A DNA stretch of 47,985 nt from Trueperaceae bacterium (lineage in GTDB: Bacteria > Deinococcota > Deinococci > Deinococcales > Trueperaceae). The stretch covers positions 1-47,985 of the forward strand of contig JASBUK010000068.1 in NCBI GenBank assembly GCA_030147925.1. Reading direction: 5' to 3'. A program made the position numbers and the translations under genes. Under the pieces are notes generated by a model. That model was given only the letters and a program-made list of their open reading frames with translations, was not told where the DNA came from and searched no databases. Below, piece after piece: positions 27,390-35,328 of the stretch (position 1 is the stretch's first letter; each line of letters begins with the position of its first letter).

Positions 27390-27600
27390 ATAAGCAGTCG
27401 GTAGTTTGTAATGAGTAGTTGGTGGAACAAACATTTTTAGTAAGGTCCTCCCAGCGGAGTTATTTTGGGACGTTAGCAGTTAAAAAGCAACAAATTCCAA
27501 TTGTGGAGGTTTGCCCGCAATGGAAAATCCCTACCGTCTACTAATTACTTTCCACCAACCTGTTTTACTTTCCACTTTTTACTTTTTATTTTCCACTCAA
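27390..27600. repeat. heptamer-period intergenic repeat, copy 4 (two arms)
   Basis: A GT-rich arm at about 27393-27430 (AGTCGGTAGTTTGTAATGAG, GTAGTTGGTGGAA) and a pyrimidine arm at about 27537-27600 (TACTTTCCACCAACC, then TTTTACTTTCCACTTTTTAC) lie between the flavoprotein gene and azlD. AGTCGGTAGTTTGT also occurs in copy 5 near 30210. The 148 bp from 27242 to 27389 hold nothing recognisable. A Shine-Dalgarno-like GGAGG and ATG at 27505-27522 open a short ORF made mostly of repeat sequence; not called. Confidence 0.65.
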
Positions 27601-27923
27601 CTAAAAACCAATTGCAAAAGCCACAGGGCGACCATCCCGATAACAATAGTCCAGAGCACGCTTTTGGTGCGCCAGGCGACTGTAGCCGCGATGATTCCGG
27701 CCAGCAAACGTAAATTGCCAAACGACAAGTCCGGCTCTCCCCCATAGCGAACGATAGCCGGAAACACCAGTGCTGAGAGCACCGCCGCCGGGACAAAACG
27801 TAGCGCCCGCCGCAAAAACTGCGAAATTGTAATCCTGCCTAAAAGCGCAACAAAGGAAACGCGCAGGGCAAAAGTAATCAGACCCATGCCAATGATGGTG
27901 AGCCACAGGGCCACTAAGCTCAT
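27597..27923 (-). CDS. azlD: AzlD-family branched-chain amino acid exporter subunit
   Basis: Small membrane protein of 108 residues with four hydrophobic segments (about 4-24, 40-60, 66-84, 88-107), matching AzlD/YgaH. Together with AzlC it forms a two-part exporter of branched-chain amino acids and toxic analogues. It overlaps azlC by four bases (ATGA), so expression is coupled. Its stop lies at the edge of the intergenic repeat. Complete. Confidence 0.9.
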   Translation of the reverse strand: MSLVALWLTIIGMGLITFALRVSFVALLGRITISQFLRRALRFVPAAVLSALVFPAIVRYGGEPDLSFGNLRLLAGIIAATVAWRTKSVLWTIVIGMVALWLLQLVFS

Positions 27924-28609
27924 GAGCGCCGCCTCGGCTCGAGCAACAAACCAGCACCAATACCTAAAAGCGCCGCCACTATCAAACTCATATTCAGCGG
28001 CAAACCCGCCGCCAGCACCGCTACGACTCCGGCCACCAATGCCGCCCCTGCCGAGGCTCTATCAGTCACCGAGGGAAAAATAAGTGCCATAAAGATAAGC
28101 GGAATGGCAAAGTCTAAAGACCAGCTAGCCGGCAATTGTGCGCCTACAAAGACCCCCACGGCGCTGCTGATAAGCCAGGTCACCCACACGGAAATTGCAC
28201 CCCCGAAGTAATACCACTGTTTGTTGGCCTGTTCGGGGTCGCGGGTAAAGCGCGTAATAGAAAAAGCAAAGGCCTGATCGGTCATAAAATAGGCCAAAAA
28301 AGCTTTCCACCAGCTTGATAACTTGTGAAAGTGCGGAGCCAACGAGGCACTGTACATCACAAAGCGCAAATTGATTACAAAGGTCGTCAGCAAAATGATG
28401 AAGATGGGCGCGCCGTTGCCGATAAGCTGTACTCCGGCTATCTGCGCCGCGCCGGCAAAAACAATTACCGCCATAGCGACAGCGGCATCTTCGGGTAAGC
28501 TCACGCTGACTGCGGCCACACCCGAAACCAGACCAAAAGGAATTGCCCCGAGCAAAACCGGGGACATGTCCCGCATGCCGTCTAGAAATTGAGAACGTGG
28601 GGAAAGCAT
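27920..28609 (-). CDS. azlC: AzlC-family branched-chain amino acid exporter
   Basis: Larger subunit of the AzlCD exporter: 229 residues, mostly membrane helices. Family features visible are FLDGMRDMSPVLLGAIPFGLV near the N-terminus, FAGAAQIAGVQLIG, and YFMTDQAFAFSITRF in the middle. The upstream Lrp-type gene on the same strand is the probable regulator, as with azlB-azlCD in Bacillus subtilis (known there, inferred here). The gap to that gene is 85 bp. Confidence 0.92.
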   Translation of the reverse strand: MLSPRSQFLDGMRDMSPVLLGAIPFGLVSGVAAVSVSLPEDAAVAMAVIVFAGAAQIAGVQLIGNGAPIFIILLTTFVINLRFVMYSASLAPHFHKLSSWWKAFLAYFMTDQAFAFSITRFTRDPEQANKQWYYFGGAISVWVTWLISSAVGVFVGAQLPASWSLDFAIPLIFMALIFPSVTDRASAGAALVAGVVAVLAAGLPLNMSLIVAALLGIGAGLLLEPRRRS

Positions 28610-28694
28610 AAGAACCAGTTTAGACTGCTGGCTCTCTTATGCTCGCCTGCTCCGGTACAAAGAGCTTTTGCAAGTCTGATACTATGTCCCGCTA

Positions 28695-29168
28695 CTACTC
28701 GGAAGCTTCATCAACGTCAAAAGGTAGATGTGTAGGCCGTTCCACATTGGTTTTTAAGACCATAGTCGTCTGTGTACGTTCGACCCCCTCCAGCATCCAC
28801 AAGCGGTCTAAAAAAGTATCTAATTCCTGCGTGCTGGCAACTCGCACCTTGGCGATATAGCTGTAGTTACCGGCAACCGAATAAAGCTCCTCAATCTCCG
28901 GCAATGAGGCGAGATTTTCCACCAGTTTGTCCGCAGGATTACGTGATTGCGGAATTATAGCTACAAAAGCACAGATGCCCAGGCCCAAAGCATCCGGGTC
29001 GAGAACCGCCCGGTAGCTACTGATGACCCCTAACTGCTCGAGCTTGCGAATGCGCTCGCCCACCGCCGGGGCGGAAAGACCTACCAGTTTGGCAATATTG
29101 GCGTGGCTGGCGCGACCATTGCCGCGCAAGACGCGTAATATCTGCTGGTCAACCGTATCAAACATCAT
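28695..29168 (-). CDS. Lrp/AsnC-family transcriptional regulator (AzlB-like)
   Basis: N-terminal helix-turn-helix: DTVDQQILRVLRGNGRASHA, then IAKLVGLSAPAVGERIRKLEQLGVI (about residues 4-50). The ligand-sensing RAM domain follows (about 68-145: ICAFVAIIPQSRNP, VAGNYSYIAKV). 157 residues, complete. It lies directly upstream of azlCD on the same strand, so it probably senses a branched-chain amino acid and controls export. ATG at 29168 with an AGAAGAGA purine tract upstream; ATG 29165 is an alternative. Confidence 0.9.
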   Translation of the reverse strand: MMFDTVDQQILRVLRGNGRASHANIAKLVGLSAPAVGERIRKLEQLGVISSYRAVLDPDALGLGICAFVAIIPQSRNPADKLVENLASLPEIEELYSVAGNYSYIAKVRVASTQELDTFLDRLWMLEGVERTQTTMVLKTNVERPTHLPFDVDEASE

Positions 29169-29204
29169 TATTTATCTCTTCTCTTTTATCATACCAAATC
29201 CGAT

Positions 29205-29750
29205 TCAGCCCTCTTTGGCAAAATACTCAGCCCGCAAAATTCCAAAACAAAGCACGTCAACGTAATTGTCCCACTTTTTTATCTCCTGGCGCAAACGACC
29301 CTCATAAGCCATGCCGATTTTCTCCAGCACGCGCTTTGAAGCGCTGTTTTCAGCAAAACAATGAGCGTGGATGCGATTTAGCTTCAGAACCTCAAAACCA
29401 TAGGCAAGTACGCGCGCCGCCGCCTCGCTGGTATAACCCTGACCCCAATAAGGGACCCCCAGCCAGTAGCCCAGCTCGGCCTTGTCATGCGCGCTATTGG
29501 GGTGCAGACTCACCACACCGAGAAGTTCAGCGTCTGTTTTTCTGGTAATGGCAAAGGGCAGCAATTTGGCCTGATCGATAAGCTTTGCCTGCTGCGCCAA
29601 CCAGTTAGCAGCAGCGCCCTCAGGATAAGGATGAGGAATGCTTAAAGTCGTGGCGGCAATCCTTTTGTCGCTGGCCAAAAGTTGGATTGTAGTAGCGTCA
29701 GCCGGCACAAAGGGGCGAAGTAGTAAACGTTTGCTTTCCAAGCTTGGCAT
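29205..29750 (-). CDS. GNAT N-acetyltransferase, RimJ/RimL type
   Basis: 181-residue acetyltransferase using acetyl-CoA. RLLLRPFVPADA at the N-terminus, ELGYWLGVPYWGQGYTSEAA (motif A, with the pyrophosphate loop variant GQGYTS) and NSASKRVLEKIGM are typical of the RimJ/RimL subgroup that modifies ribosomal proteins or small amines. The substrate cannot be deduced. On the minus strand TATACT lies seven bases before the ATG with no Shine-Dalgarno, so it is probably leaderless. Confidence 0.85.
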   Translation of the reverse strand: MPSLESKRLLLRPFVPADATTIQLLASDKRIAATTLSIPHPYPEGAAANWLAQQAKLIDQAKLLPFAITRKTDAELLGVVSLHPNSAHDKAELGYWLGVPYWGQGYTSEAAARVLAYGFEVLKLNRIHAHCFAENSASKRVLEKIGMAYEGRLRQEIKKWDNYVDVLCFGILRAEYFAKEG

Positions 29751-29808
29751 AAAATAAAGTATAGCCCGGCAAGAAAACCTGATACGGAATCGGTATTAGA
29801 ATCAAAGC

Positions 29809-30159
29809 ATGAACGTACAGATTTTTGGCACCAGAAAGTCGCAAGACAGTAAAAAAGCCTTGCGCTTTTTTAAAGAGCGCGGCATCAAGCCGCAGTTTGT
29901 CGATCTTAATGAGCGTGCTATCGCCGCAGGTGAACTAAAGCGCTTTGTGCAAAAGTTCGGTCTCAATGCGCTTATCGATGTAAAAGGCAAGACCTATCGG
30001 AAGCAAGGGCTTGAATATATGCGAGTTGGTGATGAGGAGATGATCGCTAAGCTAATTGCCGACCCTGGCCTGCTGGTGCAACCCTTAGTGCGCAGTGGCA
30101 ATGCGCTCACCGCCGGTTGGGATGAAGCATTTTGGCGTGAGTGGCACAAGAGATCTTGA
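29809..30159 (+). CDS. ArsC/Spx-fold protein lacking the catalytic cysteine
   Basis: 116-residue thioredoxin-fold protein of the ArsC/YffB/Spx family. MNVQIFGTRKSQDSKKALRF aligns with the active-site segment, and RFFKERGIKPQFVDLNER plus the C-terminal SGNALTAGWDEAFW-type end fit the family. Where relatives have Cys (G-x-x-x-C-x-x-x-K-K-A) this protein has Ser (TRKSQDSKKA), and no cysteine is present anywhere in it, so arsenate reduction by the usual mechanism is not possible. It may bind RNA polymerase or another partner, as Spx does, or be degenerate. TAGAAT ends six bases before the ATG (leaderless-type). Confidence 0.8.
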   Translation: MNVQIFGTRKSQDSKKALRFFKERGIKPQFVDLNERAIAAGELKRFVQKFGLNALIDVKGKTYRKQGLEYMRVGDEEMIAKLIADPGLLVQPLVRSGNALTAGWDEAFWREWHKRS

Positions 30160-30295
30160 CTGTAGTTGGTAGTTAGTGGTGGGTGGAAAGTAGCTGGTGG
30201 TGAGTAGTCGGTAGTTTGTGGGAAAACCTCACCCTTTCTTTTTATTACTTTTTACTTTTTATTACTTTTTACTTTCCACTTTTCACTGTCTTTAA
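30160..30295. repeat. heptamer-period intergenic repeat, copy 5
   Basis: GT-rich arm (GTAGTTGGTAGTTAGTGGTG and AGTAGCTGGTGGTGAG, to about 30222) directly followed by a pyrimidine arm (TTTTTATTACTTTTTACTTT and repeats, to about 30290). Same two-arm design as the other copies, filling most of the gap before the phosphodiesterase gene. Confidence 0.75.
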
Positions 30296-30352
30296 AGTGA
30301 GTCGCGTTGCTTGTCGCCCCTTACTCTTTGCTCTTAACTGTTATCCTGTCTC

Positions 30353-31117
30353 GTGCGCATTTTATTTATCGGCGATATCTTTGGTACTCCCGGCATAAAG
30401 GCAATGCAGCAATTTCTAGCCGCCGTAAGGGATGATTATGACTTTGTAATCGCCAATGGTGAAAACGCCGCCGGTGGTTTTGGCATCACTCGCAAGCACT
30501 TCGAGCAAATGCGCACAGCAGGTGTTGACGTGGTTACGATGGGCAATCACACCTGGGACAAACACGAGGTCTTTGAGATCATCGAGGAAACTCCACGCCT
30601 GCTAAGGCCCCTAAACTATCCACCGGGCACGCCGGGCTTGGGCCATGCCAGCTTTGCTAGCCGTAGTGGTGAGCGCATCGCCGTGGTCAATGCCATGGGG
30701 CGCGTTTTTATGGAGCCGCTTGACTGTCCTTTTAGGGCACTGGACAATTTGCTCGAGCACCACCCAAAAGATGAAGCCCTTATCGTGGACTTTCACGCCG
30801 AGGCTACCAGTGAAAAACGGGCCATGGGTTATCACCTAAGCGGTCGCGTCACGGCCATGATTGGCACACACACCCACGTACAAACAGCCGATGAACGCAT
30901 CAGTAAAGGCACCGCCTATATCACCGATGTCGGCATGACCGGCGTGCAGGATTCGGCCATTGGTATGGCCTTTGAAGAAGTTCATTATCGTTTTATCCAC
31001 AAGTTGCCCAAACGCTTCAAACCGGCTGATCGCCAGGGCGCTGTTCGTGCTATCAGCTTAGAGATTTCCGGCGCCAAGGCCACGCAGATTGAACGTCTGC
31101 AATGGCCGCTAAGCTGA
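30353..31117 (+). CDS. ymdB: YmdB-type metallophosphoesterase (TIGR00282 family)
   Basis: Calcineurin-like phosphodiesterase; the Bacillus YmdB hydrolyses 2',3'-cyclic nucleotides and affects colony and biofilm development. Metal motifs: FIGDIFGTPG at the N-terminus, ANGENAAGGFGIT, TMGNHTWD (about residues 62-69), VDFHAEATSEK and IGTHTHVQTADE. 254 residues, matching the family. GTG start without Shine-Dalgarno; TATCCT ends five bases upstream (leaderless-type). It lies 44 bp before ppc. In many genomes ymdB follows rny, which is not in this window. Confidence 0.92.
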   Translation: MRILFIGDIFGTPGIKAMQQFLAAVRDDYDFVIANGENAAGGFGITRKHFEQMRTAGVDVVTMGNHTWDKHEVFEIIEETPRLLRPLNYPPGTPGLGHASFASRSGERIAVVNAMGRVFMEPLDCPFRALDNLLEHHPKDEALIVDFHAEATSEKRAMGYHLSGRVTAMIGTHTHVQTADERISKGTAYITDVGMTGVQDSAIGMAFEEVHYRFIHKLPKRFKPADRQGAVRAISLEISGAKATQIERLQWPLS

Positions 31118-31161
31118 GCGACGTCGTTTTAACCCAATCATTCTTTCTTTAGGAGTCGGTT

Positions 31162-33927
31162 ATGCCAGAAGATTCCAGTAATACCGAAAACAAACAGGAG
31201 ATTTTTGCTCAGGCCTTTAAGCAGTTACGGGCCGATGTCGATTTTTTGGGACGCGGTCTCGGCAATGTCTTAAAAGAGCTCGAAGGCGAACGCCTCTTTA
31301 ATTTAGTCGAGAAGGTGCGAGCGCTCACCAAAGGCATGAGAGCCGACCCAAACGACAAAAAGCCCCATCAGGAGCTAAAAGACCTCTTGGCCGAGCTGAG
31401 TTTGCAGGAGGCCGAAAAGCTACTGAGAGCTTTTACCGTTTACTTTCAGCTCATCAATATCGCCGAAGAAATCAACCGAGTTCGGGTAAACCGCCTACGC
31501 GAAGGTCAGGCCAGCGCCGAGACGCCGCGCAGCGAATCCGTAGCAGCGGCAATCAAGTCCCTTAAAGATCAGGGTTGGTCGCTTAGCGAAGTCAAGCGCT
31601 TTATTGAAAATCTTGATATCCAACTCACCTTGACCGCCCACCCCACCGAGGTCAAACGCTACACCATCCGGCTAAAACTCGAGCGCATTGCCAATGCCCT
31701 ACGGCAGTTAAGCGAACGCGACTTGGCGCCACAAGAACGCTTAGGGCTCGAGCAAGAAATCATGGCGGAAATCACCACGCTCTGGCAAACCCGGGAGCTC
31801 GTAGCCCAAAAACCCAGCGTCTTAGATGAAGTTAAGTCTGCTCTTTATTATTTTCGCCGTTCGCTCTTGCAAACCATCCCCCGCTTAATGCTCGATATTG
31901 AAAGGGCGCTTGAGCTTTACTACCAGCAGACTCCCGGCAGACGTCCACCGCTTAAACCCGTCATCAGATTTCGCTCCTGGATAGGTGGAGACCGCGACGG
32001 CAACCCCTTTGTAAGCCCGGAAATCAGTACCGAAGCCTACCGCTTGCAATCCGAAGTTGCGCTTAACGCACACATCAAAGACGTCGATCTTTTGGTGCAA
32101 AGACTGTCCCAGTGGGAGTCGCGCATTACCTTGACCAAAGCGTTTCGTGATGACTTAAGTGAGCTCGAGCAAAGATATGGCAAAGCCAGCCGCTTTTTTG
32201 AAGAACCCTACCGTCAAAAGCTGTTTTTCATGCACCGGGACCTAAACAGTGAGCTAAGCACTCCTCCGGCAAATGGTTCCCAGGCTGAAGTCGGTAAGTA
32301 TCCGGATCTTGCCCAGGGCTATATCCGCGATCTATCCCTATTAGAAGACACGCTTAAAGCCGGACAAGGCAGCCGCACCGCCAACGCTTTTGTGCGTCCG
32401 GTCAATTACCGTGCGGCCACCTTTGGCTTTCATTTGGCCGCGCTTGACTTGCGCGAACACTCCAGTGTCCACGAGCTGGCTATAGCCGATCTGCTTAGCT
32501 ATAGCGGTGTCTGTGACGATTATTTGCAAAAGAGTGAAAAAGAGCGTATCGAGCTGCTTGCTACCGAGCTGGCCTCGCGGCGTCCTTTAGCCCCACAAGA
32601 TGCCGAACTGGCCGACGAAACCAAACGAGCACTGGAATTTCTGCGTGTCTTTAAGCGCATGCAAAAACGCTTTGGCAAAGAAGCCACAGGGGGCTATATC
32701 GTATCTATGACCGAAGGGGCTTCGGACGTGCTCGAAGTGCTGATTCTCGCCAAACAAGCCGGAATCAAGGACATCGACGCCACGCCGCTGTTTGAAACGG
32801 TCAATGATTTGGAGAATGCCCCCGGGGTGTTAAAAACCCTCTTTGACATAGCAGTATACCGCGAACATCTAAGCTACCGGGGTCTGCAAGAGGTCATGAT
32901 CGGCTACTCGGATTCAAATAAAGACGCCGGTTTTCTGACGGCCAACTGGGCGCTTTATCAGGCCCAGGAAGGCATTGCCGAAGTCTGCCGCAAGGCGAGC
33001 ATAGCGCTGCGCATCTTTCACGGGCGTGGCACCAGCATTGGGCGGGGCGGCGGCCCCAGCGGACAGGCCATCTTGGCGCAACCACCCGGTTCACTAAATG
33101 GCCGCATGCGCATAACCGAACAGGGTGAAGCCTTATCAGATCGCTATGCCGACCCCGACTTGGCCCATCGTCACTTAGAGCAGGTGGCTCACGCGTTCAT
33201 TCTTTCTTCGGCCAGAGACGCCGGTGAGGAATTACCCCAGGTCCCGGCAATTTATCGTGAGGCGCTAGCTACCGCCGCTAAAGCCGCCAAAAGGTACTAT
33301 CGTCAACTGCTAGAGACTCCGGGCTTTCTCGATTTTTATCACACCGTTACGCCTATAGAAGAAATCAGTCGGCTCAATATCGGCTCGCGCCCGGCGCGGC
33401 GCAAAGGCGAGCGTTCGCTAAGCAACCTGCGGGCAATCCCCTGGGTCTTTTCCTGGACGCAGTGCCGCGCCAACTTACCTGGCTGGTACGGGCTTGGCAC
33501 CGGCTTAGCCGAGATAGAAACAGCCTTGCAACAGGAGATGTACGCCAACTGGCCGTTTTTTAAGACTTTGATTGACTTTGCGCAGATGAGCCTGGCCAAG
33601 GCCGACATGGGCGTATTTGAAAATTATCTGGAACTGGTGCCGGAAGCTTTGCGCATTACTTTCTGGCCGCTGATAAATATAGAGCATCAGCGCAGTGTCG
33701 CGGCCATTCAGAAAATTACCGGCAAATTGCTGCTGGATAACGACCCCACGCTGGCTCGAGCCATCGAATTGCGCAACCCCTATGTTGACCCCATATCGCT
33801 GGTACAGGTCGAGTTGTTAAAACGTCTAAGAAGCCTACCAGACGACAATCCGGAACGTAGCGAACTTGATTACGCCGTCTTGGTCAGCCTAATCGGTATT
33901 TCCGCCGGAATGAGAAATACCGGCTGA
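31162..33927 (+). CDS. ppc: phosphoenolpyruvate carboxylase
   Basis: Carboxylates PEP to oxaloacetate, refilling the TCA cycle. Motifs: LTLTAHPTEVKRYT (catalytic His near residue 160), SWIGGDRDGNPFV, IGYSDSNKDAGFLTANWALY (catalytic Lys near 587), FHGRGTSIGRGGGP (near 620-633) and the C-terminal RNTG end common to bacterial enzymes. 921 residues, complete. AGGAG precedes the ATG by about seven bases. Bacterial PEPC is usually allosteric (Asp, acetyl-CoA); regulation here cannot be read from sequence. Confidence 0.96.
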   Translation: MPEDSSNTENKQEIFAQAFKQLRADVDFLGRGLGNVLKELEGERLFNLVEKVRALTKGMRADPNDKKPHQELKDLLAELSLQEAEKLLRAFTVYFQLINIAEEINRVRVNRLREGQASAETPRSESVAAAIKSLKDQGWSLSEVKRFIENLDIQLTLTAHPTEVKRYTIRLKLERIANALRQLSERDLAPQERLGLEQEIMAEITTLWQTRELVAQKPSVLDEVKSALYYFRRSLLQTIPRLMLDIERALELYYQQTPGRRPPLKPVIRFRSWIGGDRDGNPFVSPEISTEAYRLQSEVALNAHIKDVDLLVQRLSQWESRITLTKAFRDDLSELEQRYGKASRFFEEPYRQKLFFMHRDLNSELSTPPANGSQAEVGKYPDLAQGYIRDLSLLEDTLKAGQGSRTANAFVRPVNYRAATFGFHLAALDLREHSSVHELAIADLLSYSGVCDDYLQKSEKERIELLATELASRRPLAPQDAELADETKRALEFLRVFKRMQKRFGKEATGGYIVSMTEGASDVLEVLILAKQAGIKDIDATPLFETVNDLENAPGVLKTLFDIAVYREHLSYRGLQEVMIGYSDSNKDAGFLTANWALYQAQEGIAEVCRKASIALRIFHGRGTSIGRGGGPSGQAILAQPPGSLNGRMRITEQGEALSDRYADPDLAHRHLEQVAHAFILSSARDAGEELPQVPAIYREALATAAKAAKRYYRQLLETPGFLDFYHTVTPIEEISRLNIGSRPARRKGERSLSNLRAIPWVFSWTQCRANLPGWYGLGTGLAEIETALQQEMYANWPFFKTLIDFAQMSLAKADMGVFENYLELVPEALRITFWPLINIEHQRSVAAIQKITGKLLLDNDPTLARAIELRNPYVDPISLVQVELLKRLRSLPDDNPERSELDYAVLVSLIGISAGMRNTG

Positions 33928-34079
33928 TAGCGAAACGAGTGGCTTTTTATGTCGCTTAGGAAATTAATCACATTTCGCACAAAATCCTGCCTAAAACAAG
34001 GTAGAATGTCTTAGTTAGCGCTTGGTCTTTTAAGCTTAATTTTGTCTTAATTCTGTTTGTGCCCGTGCTGCTAGCTTAA

Positions 34080-34118
34080 TTAGGTTAAACGGTCACTAGA
34101 TAACACTGTTTAACTTAA
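34080..34118. promoter_or_regulatory. 11-bp inverted repeat upstream of the tolQ leader
   Basis: TTAGGTTAAAC (34080-34090) and GTTTAACTTAA (34108-34118) are inverted repeats with one mismatch, 17 bp apart. They lie 75 bp before the leader ORF and could be a repressor operator. The rest of 33928-34192 is AT-rich, with no gene or terminator recognised. Confidence 0.4.
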
Positions 34119-34192
34119 GGTATCAGCGGTTTTCTTTCCAGCTCACTAACCCCAAAACTGTGGATATCATCAAATTGAGGAGAAACAAGATC

Positions 34193-34243
34193 GTGTTCTC
34201 ATATGATTCAGTCCTAAATTCACTAGAATTGCAAAGATTATGA
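34193..34243 (+). CDS. 16-codon leader ORF overlapping tolQ
   Basis: GTG at 34193, preceded by GAGGAG at 34177-34182, opens a 16-codon frame (MFSYDSVLNSLELQRL) whose TGA at 34241-34243 overlaps the tolQ ATG at 34240 as ATGA. The tolQ start has no Shine-Dalgarno of its own, so ribosomes finishing the leader would re-initiate on tolQ. No run of regulatory codons is obvious. If it is translated, it sets tolQ expression by coupling. Confidence 0.5.
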   Translation: MFSYDSVLNSLELQRL

Positions 34244-34902
34244 ATTTATTACTCACTGGTGGTCCGGTACTCGTTGCCATTTTGCTGGTTTCGCTCTATG
34301 CGCTTTACCTATTTTTCGAACGCTTGTTTAAGCTCTCCAAAGAGCGCATGGATGCCGATAAGTTGATGATTAAGGTCAATGCAGCGGTGCGTGAGCGCAA
34401 CTTAGAGTTGGCGCTGACTTCTTGCGAACAACACGGCGGCCCGGTAGCACGCGTCCTGAAGTCGGCCTTAAGCAGGCTGCCCTATGGTCGCTCGGCGGTG
34501 GAATCCGCCTTTCAGGAAGCCAGCTTAGAAGAAGAGCAGCGTCTCACCCGGGGTCTACGGGCGCTGGCCACCATTGCGCAGATTGCTCCCCTTTTAGGTC
34601 TTCTAGGAACGGTCACCGGCATGATCATTGCCTTTGCCGAGATTTCCCAGCAGGGTACTGGTGATCCGGCGGCTTTGGCCGATGGCATCGGTCAGGCGCT
34701 GGTCACTACGGCAGCCGGTCTTATCGTTGCCATTCCCACCCTTATTGGTCACAACTATCTTGCTAACCGCGTCGATCACATCCTCTTAGAAATTGACCGC
34801 CGCCGCGAAGAATTGATGGGTAACGTAGTGCAGGTAGTAGCGGCGCGGCGCGATGGCAAAGAGCGAGTAGAAGAGAATTATGCCCCAGCCAAGGCGTCTT
34901 AG
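34240..34902 (+). CDS. tolQ: TolQ/ExbB/MotA-family proton channel protein
   Basis: Inner-membrane subunit that, with ExbD/TolR, uses the proton motive force to drive a TonB- or TolA-like partner. Three membrane helices: about residues 6-27, then the pair in LATIAQIAPLLGLLGTVTGMII (about 108-130) and IGQALVTTAAGLIVAIPTLI (about 148-170), with the conserved Gly/Pro/Thr pattern. 220 residues. Its end overlaps exbD by 23 bases. Which of TolQ or ExbB it equals cannot be settled by sequence; no pal or tolB gene is present here. Confidence 0.9.
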   Translation: MNLLLTGGPVLVAILLVSLYALYLFFERLFKLSKERMDADKLMIKVNAAVRERNLELALTSCEQHGGPVARVLKSALSRLPYGRSAVESAFQEASLEEEQRLTRGLRALATIAQIAPLLGLLGTVTGMIIAFAEISQQGTGDPAALADGIGQALVTTAAGLIVAIPTLIGHNYLANRVDHILLEIDRRREELMGNVVQVVAARRDGKERVEENYAPAKAS

Positions 34903-35299
34903 CCGTTACCGCGCCAGGGGTCAGGGTCTGGCGCTTGATCTGACCCCAATGGTCGATGTGGTCTTTTTGCTCATCATCTTTTTTATGGTTTCGACCACCT
35001 TTATCACTCTAGAATCGGGTCTGCCGGTGGATTTACCCCAGGCTCAGACCAGTCAGCTTCAGGCTTCCGACTTGCCCACCGTGACCATCACCCGGGATCA
35101 GCAAATTTTCCTTTCCGGCGCCGCCATTGCCGAGGGTGACTTGGTCGTGGCCTTGCGCAGCGTTCTTAGTAGCAGTGCTTCGGGTACGGTGGTGCTGCGT
35201 GCCGATCAGACGGTTCCGCACGGAACAACAGTGAAGGTCATGGACTTGATCAAGCAGGCCGGAGCGCAGCGTATTGCTATTGCCACCGGTGGCGGCTAG
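34880..35299 (+). CDS. ExbD/TolR-family protein
   Basis: 139 residues: a basic N-terminus, one membrane helix with the essential aspartate (LDLTPMVDVVFLLIIFFMV, about residues 20-38) and a periplasmic domain (PTVTITRDQQIFLSG, VVLRADQTVPHGTTVKVMDL). It partners the TolQ-like channel. ATG start inside the end of tolQ, with AGAAGAG upstream. It is followed after 29 bp by the TonB-like gene. Confidence 0.92.
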   Translation: MPQPRRLSRYRARGQGLALDLTPMVDVVFLLIIFFMVSTTFITLESGLPVDLPQAQTSQLQASDLPTVTITRDQQIFLSGAAIAEGDLVVALRSVLSSSASGTVVLRADQTVPHGTTVKVMDLIKQAGAQRIAIATGGG

Positions 35300-35328
35300 G
35301 CCGGGCGCGGCAGCAAAAGGATAACACT

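Noticed and set aside
27501-27747. Short frames beginning with a GGAGG-preceded ATG near 27522
   Set aside because: They are made of the repeat arm and the antisense of azlD; no domain or conserved pattern.
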